The translations under genes and the position numbers were made by a program. A stretch of 25,000 bases of DNA. Origin: Neocallimastix lanati (nom. inval.) (Eukaryota > Neocallimastigomycota > Neocallimastigomycetes > Neocallimastigales > Neocallimastigaceae). Location of the stretch: contig JACVTC010000001.1 in the NCBI GenBank assembly GCA_016946835.1, positions 2,807,501 to 2,832,500 of the forward strand, written 5' to 3'. The stretch's first letter is position 1. Every line of letters begins with the position of its first letter. The notes beneath the pieces were generated by a model, which did not search any database, was not told the origin of the DNA, and worked only from the letters and a program-made list of their open reading frames with translations. Positions 10,776 through 25,000 of this stretch are shown piece by piece.

Positions 10776-13700
10776 ATGTCAAATATAAATGATCATTATT
10801 ATTATGATTCATATAATAATTTTAAATCAAATTTACAGTATAATCAACATTTAGAAAATAAAATTTTAATAGAAAAAAGAAATGATGAAATAGAAGTATC
10901 ACGTATGCAAAGAATAATTTTTTCAGTAATAAGTATTATTTATTTCTTATTTATTGTAGTTACAACATGGGCTTTTATGAATAAAGCAAAACCTTATACA
11001 CCATTGAGTTCCAAAGGTGTTTCAGGTGTTGTAATGTTAGCATCTGGTACTTTAATAGTTGGTTTATCAGTCTTTATAAAATTAGCTATACCCGAATTAC
11101 CATGTTACATATTTTATTGGATATATTATATAGGATATTTAGTATGGTTTTATTCTTTTATAATACGTTGTATGAAAATTCAATATTTGTTTAAATGGAA
11201 TATATCAAAAATAAAAAAAAGTGGTAATTGGAAAGTAAATTTATTTAAATCTCAAAAAGATTCAAGTTTAAATGAAGATAAACATAACAAAGGAAAACGT
11301 TTTACAACATTCAATAATAATTATATATATTCAAGTTCAAGATTTCAACGTTCTCTAAAGTTACCTACAAATAGATTTAATGATTCATTTATCATATTTA
11401 TATTGTTAGTATTTATTTTATTGTTGATAATATTATTATCAATACCACAATTTATGTCAGATAAATTTTCACCAAATAAACTAAATTGTTCATTTGGCGG
11501 AGCTGTTGATTATCTATTTATGTTAGTAAAAGTAGTATTTTTTTTAATTATATGCCCAATGTTTTTCTTTTTTATATTAGAAGTTAATGAATCATTTGGA
11601 GTAAAGCATAATTTGTTTATAGCAATTTTACTTGGAATACCTTGTCAACTTTTTGAATATATACCTCAAATGCGTTTAAGTGATGTATATAGTCGTAGTA
11701 ATAGCAGTCCCCAAATATATTATTGTATTTTAGATGTTTTAGTAATGTTCGCAGTTCATTTAATTGATGTTGCTCGTCCTGTCTCAGAAGAATATAATAT
11801 TCCCATATCATTTACCAAAAATTTATTTAATATACTTCAATTAAAAAAGCGTTCAAACGATGTACCAATTCACTCAGAATTTGATACATTTGAAAGAGTT
11901 ATGAATGTACCTCAACTTTTTAAAACCTTTAAATATTTTTGTGTTACAGATTATGCTATTGTTAATATCATATTTTATGAAAGATGGAGAGATATTCGTG
12001 AACAAGTTATGCTTTATAATTATTATAAAAAAAGAGCTCAGGAAGGGCCCAGTTCATCAAAAGGTAAATTTCTTCCTCAAGTTTATAATATTGATAATTC
12101 TTCAAATAATAAAGGAATGGCAAGTTCGAATATAACGCAACCTAGAATGAGGAATTTTTCAGCAGCAGAAACAATTAAAGGAAATATGTCTGTTCATAGT
12201 GATTATACATATATAAAGTAATGTCGTAATATATTAGTACTATTATTAAAAAAAAAATAAAAAAAAAAAAAAAAAAAAAGATAAAAATAAAATAAATTTA
12301 TTATAGTAATAATTGTTTATTAATTATTTTATTTATTTTTTATTTATTTATATATATATATTAGTAATAATAATAGTTCACAAACTACTAGTCAAGCGAG
12401 TAGTACATTTTCAGATAATTTTCAACCAATATATTATTTTGATGATAATAAAACACCATTAAATAAAATGCCAGATATTTTAATACCTCCTTGTTTACTA
12501 CCATTATTCATAGGATTATATCAAACATTCATAAATTCAGGATCTATATTTGAATTAAGTGATATTCCAGTAGATAAATTAGAAAGATTATCAAATCAAA
12601 TTATGCAATCACCTTTATATTATCACTTTATATCAAACTTGACTAATAAAAATATGGAAAGCAATGAAAATCTTTCAAATGATTTTGAAGATATTTATGA
12701 TGATGACGATGATGATGATAACGGTTATCATTTAGAACGTTATGCAAATACTGCGAAACTCTATAGTCAAGCAAGTTCATATGAATCAATAAATAATAGA
12801 CCAGATGATCTAAGAACCTTTCAAAGTACTGGTTCAGCGGCAACGAAAGTAATGAGTTATAGTCATTCAGGATATGCATTTTTACAATCTGCTTCTGGAA
12901 GTAATTTTTCAACAGGAACTACTAGTGGAAGATACAATAGTAATACTAATGCTACTGCTTCTGTTGCTACTACTACTACTACCAATACTATAGCTAATAC
13001 ATATCAACCAAGGTGTTTATTTAATTATGAAGAAATAAATTTTGAAGAAGATGAAGCAATGAGTATAGAAATAAATTTAAGTTGTACACTTTTTGATGAA
13101 ATTTTAGATACGATTTATACACGTATATATGAATATTCATTTTCACGATTTATTTCTGATAATAAGAATAGAAAATTAGTAAATAATACACTTAAATCCA
13201 TACATAAACAAAGGAAAAAAAGAAAGAATGGGAAAAATAATACCGGAACATCAAGAAATACCCAAAGTCAAAGTAATAATACTGCTTCTTGTTCACAAAC
13301 AAAAGATAATATTTCAGTAAAAGATAAATTATCTTATAAGCATCACAATAAATCAAACAGTCAAGGTTCTATAATAAAATTTGGTGATAGCAGTAATAAA
13401 AGTTATTCTAGTCATAATACATACACTCGAAGCGGACATCATCAAAAATTTAACTCAAACTATAGTAATCGCAACAATGAAGCTAATACTATGTATAATG
13501 ATAAAATTAATACTGATGAAGGAAGTAATAATGAAAATTTAAAATATGATAATAATGATGATTCTATTCTTTATGATAATAATAATAATAAAATATTCAT
13601 TATCGGAAATGATAATCAACTATCAACACAAACTTCTTATGATATAAAAAATAAAGATAATAAATCAGTAAATACTATTAATAATGCACATAATAATATT

Positions 13701-14420
13701 TCAATTATTAATAATCAAGAAAATACATTTAACACTTACCCATTAAATAATTCTAATAATAAAGGAAAAGATCCATTTAATTCTGTAGATAGTAATTATA
13801 GTCATTTTACAAGTAATAGTAATGCAAATAATTTATATATTAATAATGGTAATGGTAATATAATTGTTACCAGTAATAATAGTAGTAATAATAATCTTAG
13901 TATCATTAATAATAATAATGATAATAATAATATAAATATAAATAATATGAATAATAACAATTTCACATATAACAATGAAAGACAAAAGAAACGTCAAGAA
14001 CCAAATGTTACTTATGAATCTTCATATCATGATGATTTATCTGTTTTTTGGGAATCTGAGGCTGAAGAAGAAAATGAAGAAAATATATCTATCCATGAAA
14101 GTATGTCTGAGGAAGAACTTGTTACCCCTCAATTAAAAGATGAAAGAACAAGTGATTTATTTAAAAAGAACATGGAAAGTTTTAGACAGAAATTATTAGG
14201 TAGTAGTGGTAATAATGTAAGTAATGCAAGTATAAGCAATAGTAATAGTAATATGAATATGAATATGAATAATAATCCGAATTATCCATATTTATCAAAT
14301 CTAGTTACTTCAGTAAAACGTAGAAGCAGTACATTATCTAATTTATTATTTAATCATCAAAATAGGGAGAATAGTAATTCTATTGAATTGAAAAATCTAG
14401 ATGCTTATAACTTTAGTTAA
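10776..14420 (+). CDS. Seven-transmembrane RGS protein (two exons, split RGS domain)
   Basis: This is a predicted membrane regulator of heterotrimeric G-protein signalling. Exon 1 is 10776-12217 and exon 2 is 12365-14420, joined in phase through an Asn codon to give 1165 aa. Hydrophobic helices lie at about 46-68, 82-105, 110-133, 204-226, 243-269, 278-297 and 312-334, making seven. An RGS domain begins near residue 366 with FERVMNVPQLFKTFKYF and VNIIFYERWRDIREQ (N397 sits where RGS proteins contact G-alpha). It resumes at 525-545 (PLFIGLYQTFINSGSIFEL) and ends at 716-745 (FDEILDTIYTRIYEYSF). The order matches the 7TM-RGS plan known from plant AtRGS1 and fungal GprK. Inserts of roughly 100 and 150 low-complexity residues separate the RGS blocks. 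The remaining C-terminus is Asn/Ser-rich, with a small acidic segment and a few hydrophobic words. The RGS assignment is by pattern, not by search. Confidence 0.82.
12218..12364 (+). other. Intron of the 7TM-RGS gene
   Basis: This is a 147-bp phase-2 intron with donor GTAATG and acceptor TATATTAG. Without splicing, exon 1 would stop at once (AAG TAA). Splicing opens a 34-residue bridge to the downstream frame that carries the second RGS block, which supports it strongly. It contains an A-run (about 12248-12279). Confidence 0.88.
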
Positions 14421-14826
14421 CTAAATAATAAAATATAAGAAAATGAAATGAAGAAATAAAATATATATATACATATATAATAAAATAATATTAAACTAAT
14501 ATAAAATAATAATAATAATAATAATTCATTATTTTTACTTTATATTAAAAGAATTAATAACTAAATTTCACTATCTAAAACTATTATAGTACAATAATAT
14601 ATATAATAACTAAATATCACTATCTAAAACTATTATAGTACAATAATATATATATATATTTTTTTTCTTATAGTTATCATTTTTCCTCCTTTCTCTTAAT
14701 ATGTATATATCATAATTTTTAAATTATAATAAAATAAAATAATAATAATTGAATAATAAAAAAAATTCAGTTTTTTTTTTTTTTTTTAATTTTTTATTTT
14801 TTTCATATATTAATACATTAATATAA
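14421..14826. other. Downstream of the 7TM-RGS gene, with a 49-bp tandem duplication
   Basis: This holds the presumed 3' untranslated region and terminator of the gene ending at 14420. A direct duplication (14556-14604 and 14605-14653, starting AATAACTAAAT and ending in ATATATAT) differs at about one base. Otherwise it is A+T-rich with no gene. Confidence 0.6.
14556..14653. repeat. Tandem duplication, 49-bp period, two copies
   Basis: Both copies share TATCTAAAACTATTATAGTA and the flanking words, with one visible mismatch (AAATTTCAC against AAATATCAC). Confidence 0.95.
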
Positions 14827-14827
14827 T

Positions 14828-14890
<63 letters not shown>

Positions 14891-14899
14891 TTTGTTTGT

Positions 14900-14934
<35 letters not shown>

Positions 14935-14978
14935 TTTGTTTATTTATTTGTTTGTTTGTTTGTTTGTTTGTTTGTTTG
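14827..14978 (+). repeat. TTTA array grading into TTTG
   Basis: TTTA copies are interrupted by TTTGTTTG at about 14891, resume, and end in a run of about eight TTTG copies before GGATGTGCATTCG. Confidence 0.95.
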
Positions 14979-15603
14979 GATGTGCATTCGCAATGTGGCA
15001 TTCATATTATTGTAATTTAACGCCATATGTTTATAATATTTTTTAACACAATTATGTCTAATTAAATAAATAAATTATAAATTATAATCAAGTTCAGAAA
15101 TAAATATAACTGTGTTATTTAAAAAATATATATATATTTTTTTTTGAAAATTAAAAAAAAAAAAAAAACTTTAAAAAATTAATCTTTTTATTAATATAAA
15201 AATTAAATATATAAATAAAATATTCTTTAAAAATAAAGTATTCTTAAAAAGTAAATATTTAAATATAAGTTGTAGAATAAAAAAATTTTTTAAATCTTCA
15301 TATTTATTAATTTTTTATTTTATTCATAAATTAATGGTATAGAAACAAAAGATATTAAGATAAATATTTAATATCTTTTTTTTTTTTATTTATTTATTTA
15401 TCTATTTTTATTTTTATTATACATTTTAATAGAAGATTTTTGTTTAAATATATAAAAAGTTATTAATAAAAATATAAAAATAAAAATATTCAATAGAAAA
15501 GTTTTGTTTTATAGTAATCATAAAATTAATGATATAGACAGTTACTAGAAAAGATATAAAAATAAAATAATAATAAAATAATTATTCAGAAATATATAGA
15601 TAA
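14979..15603. other. A+T-rich gene-free region
   Basis: No gene is seen. Two diverged copies of a word family occur: AAATTAATGGTATAGA at about 15327 and AAATTAATGATATAGA at about 15523, each followed within about 15 bases by AAAGATAT. They may be remnants of an old repeat linked to the neighbouring transposase pseudogene. Confidence 0.4.
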
Positions 15604-16878
15604 ACTCTAATGCTCTTTTATAGTACCAAATTCAGTATTTAATATTTGTATTAGGAAATATTTTTCTGCTGCATTAGATATGCCTCTTTCAAAATCACAA
15701 TTAAAATATTTTTGGAGTAACAATAGAATTATTGATATACTTATTAGCTTTTTTTTTTCTATTTCTTCAAATAACATTTCATGAGTGATTTGTTCTTTAT
15801 TTTTTAATATCGAAAAGGAAGTAGTACAAAAACTGTTTAAATTCTTTAATATAAGTTCTAGTAATGAACACTTGATAACTAAATTTAAGTGCAATATAAA
15901 AAGTACTATCTGTAAATATATCTTCATTATATTTCATGATGAATTTTGCTTGGAATGAGGATTGGAAAATTAAAAAATTTGGATTTTTAAATATCAAAAA
16001 AACTCTTATTTCTTAATATTTAATAATACTTTGATTCATCGGGAATTTCATCTAACTTTGTTACATTAGGAGGCAATTGTTTATTTATATCTCTTGTTAT
16101 TTTGGTTTAAATTGTTTCATATTCAAAATATATAGATCCTATTTCTTGTGAAACTTCATTAAATATATGTTTAGGTTTTATACACAAAGGAATTAAAGGA
16201 ATTGAACATTTTTCTAATTTCATCCTTAATTTTATGTTTTACAATTAATATAGATGTATCAAATTTTTTTTCAAGATGATTACGTAAACTTTTGTATTTT
16301 AAAATTTCCTTTTTATTGTTTAAAATAATGAAAGATTTATATTTATAAAAAGTTCTATATTCAATGCATCTATATACTTAAGAATTATCTTTTTTTTAGA
16401 TCTTTTTTACAGCCACAATTATTGCGAAATTTAAACTTTAATTATTTATTCATTTATTAATTACATGAATATTTTTTATAAAATTAAAAACACGAAATTA
16501 ATAAAATAAATTAAATATTATTTGTCCAATTTTAGCATAATAATATTTAAAATAGAAATGTGAAATAAAAAGTAATATTCAAAATAATGAATAATGTGTA
16601 TAAATTAATTCAGAAAAAAAGTTCATATGCAACAAACCTCACTTCCTAGAATATAAGTTTTTCTGTTTAAAGGGAATTATGATCTTCTGCTTCAGAGGCA
16701 TTGCCCTGCTAATTTGTCTTACTTCATTTTCAGGGTTGACACTCCTTTTTTTTTTTTTAGATGAAAAATTAAATTTATATTTTTTGTTGATAATAATTTG
16801 TTCTTTTTTCGATTTATTTCGCTTATTTCAATATTTATATTTTCTTCCATTTATAATAAAATATTTTCTTTCAGTCAT
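15604..16878 (-). pseudogene. Decayed FLYWCH/MULE-type transposase-like gene
   Basis: Read on the minus strand, successive frames give one protein in the right order. First comes a possible N-terminus (ATG at 16876-16878; FIINGRKYKYEISEINRKKN). Next is a FLYWCH-like zinc-finger segment (YRCIEYRTFYK and SFIILNNKKEILKY, about 16374-16200). Then come KPKHIFNEVSQEIGSIYFEY and INKQLPPNVTKLDEIPDESK, and finally the MULE transposase core NEDIFTDSTFYIALKFSYQV, MLFEEIEKKK and NCDFERGISNAAEKYF, ending near 15604. The first and second catalytic acidic positions (D in TDSTF, D in CDFE) are still visible. At least two in-frame TAA stops, three or more frameshifts and a roughly 400-bp unrelated stretch between the N-terminal part and the zinc finger show it is dead. 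Membership of the MULE transposase fold is inferred from the D-x-TF and D-FE spacing. Confidence 0.72.
16620..16750. other. Less A+T-rich fragment inside the transposase pseudogene
   Basis: About 130 bp with clear G+C enrichment separates the first pseudogene block from its zinc finger. On the minus strand it begins GGAGTGTCAACCCTGAAAAT, a TGT start like many LTRs, but no matching end or target duplication is seen. It may be an inserted element fragment. Confidence 0.3.
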
Positions 16879-17152
16879 AATATTATATTTTAATTAAACA
16901 TCTAAATAAATATATTTAATTATATATTCTATGGTTAAAAATATTTTAAATAAATATTTTATTTTATCTATTAAGTTATTTTTCATTTATTTAATTATTT
17001 AATTATTTTTTTTTATTTAATTTAAATGTGTTTTTTAGAAAATATTTTTTTTTTTATGTACTAGAAAATAAATATTTATATATTTATTTATTAATTTATT
17101 TATTAAAAATTTTAATAAGCCACATTTTCCGAAATGCGATAATTTCCATTCG

Positions 17153-17424
<272 letters not shown>

Positions 17425-17616
17425 ATTCAATAGAAAAAAATAAGATTGTCAGTGAACATTTTGTCTTAAATAATAGATAGTAATTAAAAAAGAATTAACA
17501 TTTAATTTAAAATATATATTTAAAAAATAATAAGTAAAAAAACTAAAGAAATAATATTAATAAAAATAATATTTTAAATAAATAATAAATAATTAATCAT
17601 AATTTTAAATTTAGAA

Positions 17617-24530
<6,914 letters not shown>

Positions 24531-25000
24531 GAGTTTGTTTAAGTTGTTTTTTTCTTAAAAAATTATTTCCTATTTAAAAATATTTAAATTAAATATAAAA
24601 ATTAAAAATATAATAACTAATTTTATTATAATTTATAATTGAAAATTTCCACAAAAAAATGTAATAAATAAGATTAAAAAATAAAAAATTATAATAAAAA
24701 AAATAAACTTTAAATTTATTATTAAAATATCAAATATACATATTTATACTTTATTTGTATTTATATTTAAATCTATTCTTTATATTTTAATTTTGATATA
24801 TTTATATATATATTTATTCATCTATTTATTTAATTATCATTAAATAATTTATAAATAAATTAAAAGTATTAGCATCTTTAATTTTATCTAATACATTTTT
24901 ATTTCTACATTTCTTTTACTCACACCTTTTATAATATTTTTATAAAATATTTTGTATAATTCCTGATCTTTTTTTTTTTTTTTTTTTTTTAATTTCTAAT
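24531..25000. other. A+T-rich terminal stretch, nothing recognised
   Basis: No open frame or RNA gene is seen. The stretch ends in a T-run (about 24969-24990). Confidence 0.5.

Noticed and set aside
11617-12912. Small open frames inside the 7TM-RGS exons
   Set aside because: They are out of frame or antisense to a long coding frame supported by membrane helices and RGS motifs.
16679-16897. A 72-codon plus-strand hydrophobic open frame
   Set aside because: It is antisense to the first block of the transposase pseudogene, and T-rich codons make any frame look hydrophobic.

Overview
The window is eukaryotic nuclear DNA of extreme A+T content. It has spliceosomal introns with GT...AG ends, long homopolymer, ATT and TTTA arrays, and proteins rich in asparagine runs. 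The gene families point to an anaerobic gut fungus (Neocallimastigomycota: Neocallimastix, Piromyces, Anaeromyces and relatives): a class C-type receptor with a bacterial solute-binding-protein ectodomain, a 7TM-RGS protein and a decayed MULE-type transposase. The genus cannot be read from the sequence. Dictyostelium-like genomes share the base composition and Asn runs and are the main alternative.

Layout. 792-2519 (-) is a complete three-exon gene for V-ATPase subunit B (510 aa), with a far less A+T-rich codon choice than the other genes. 2520-10775 is an 8 kb stretch without a recognisable protein gene. It holds a hairpin locus (3578-3639), a TTTA array (3863-3994), two short tandem duplications, a structured G+C-richer island of about 370 nt ending in a poly(A) run (about 7955-8377), and a 0.7 kb composite TTTA/ATT satellite (8517-9201). 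10776-14420 (+) is a two-exon gene for a 7TM protein with a C-terminal RGS domain, 1165 aa. 14421-17616 contains a TTTA/TTTG array, a multiply disrupted FLYWCH/MULE transposase pseudogene (15604-16878, -) and a second TTTA/TTTG/TTCA array. 17617-23130 (-) is, by my exon assembly, an eight-exon gene for a 1312-aa receptor: signal peptide, periplasmic-binding-protein ectodomain, seven membrane helices, then a long Asn-rich cytoplasmic tail with a possible split PH-like domain. 23131-25000 is A+T-rich intergenic DNA with homopolymers and another TTTA array.

How the genes relate. The housekeeping V-ATPase gene stands alone. The two large genes are convergent, tail to tail, and both belong to heterotrimeric G-protein signalling: one looks like a ligand-sensing receptor, the other like a membrane RGS regulator that would speed GTP hydrolysis on a G-alpha subunit. 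A functional link is only inference from proximity.

Exons were assembled by hand from open frames, GT/AG sites, phase agreement and family resemblance. The least certain junction is the start of receptor exon 6.
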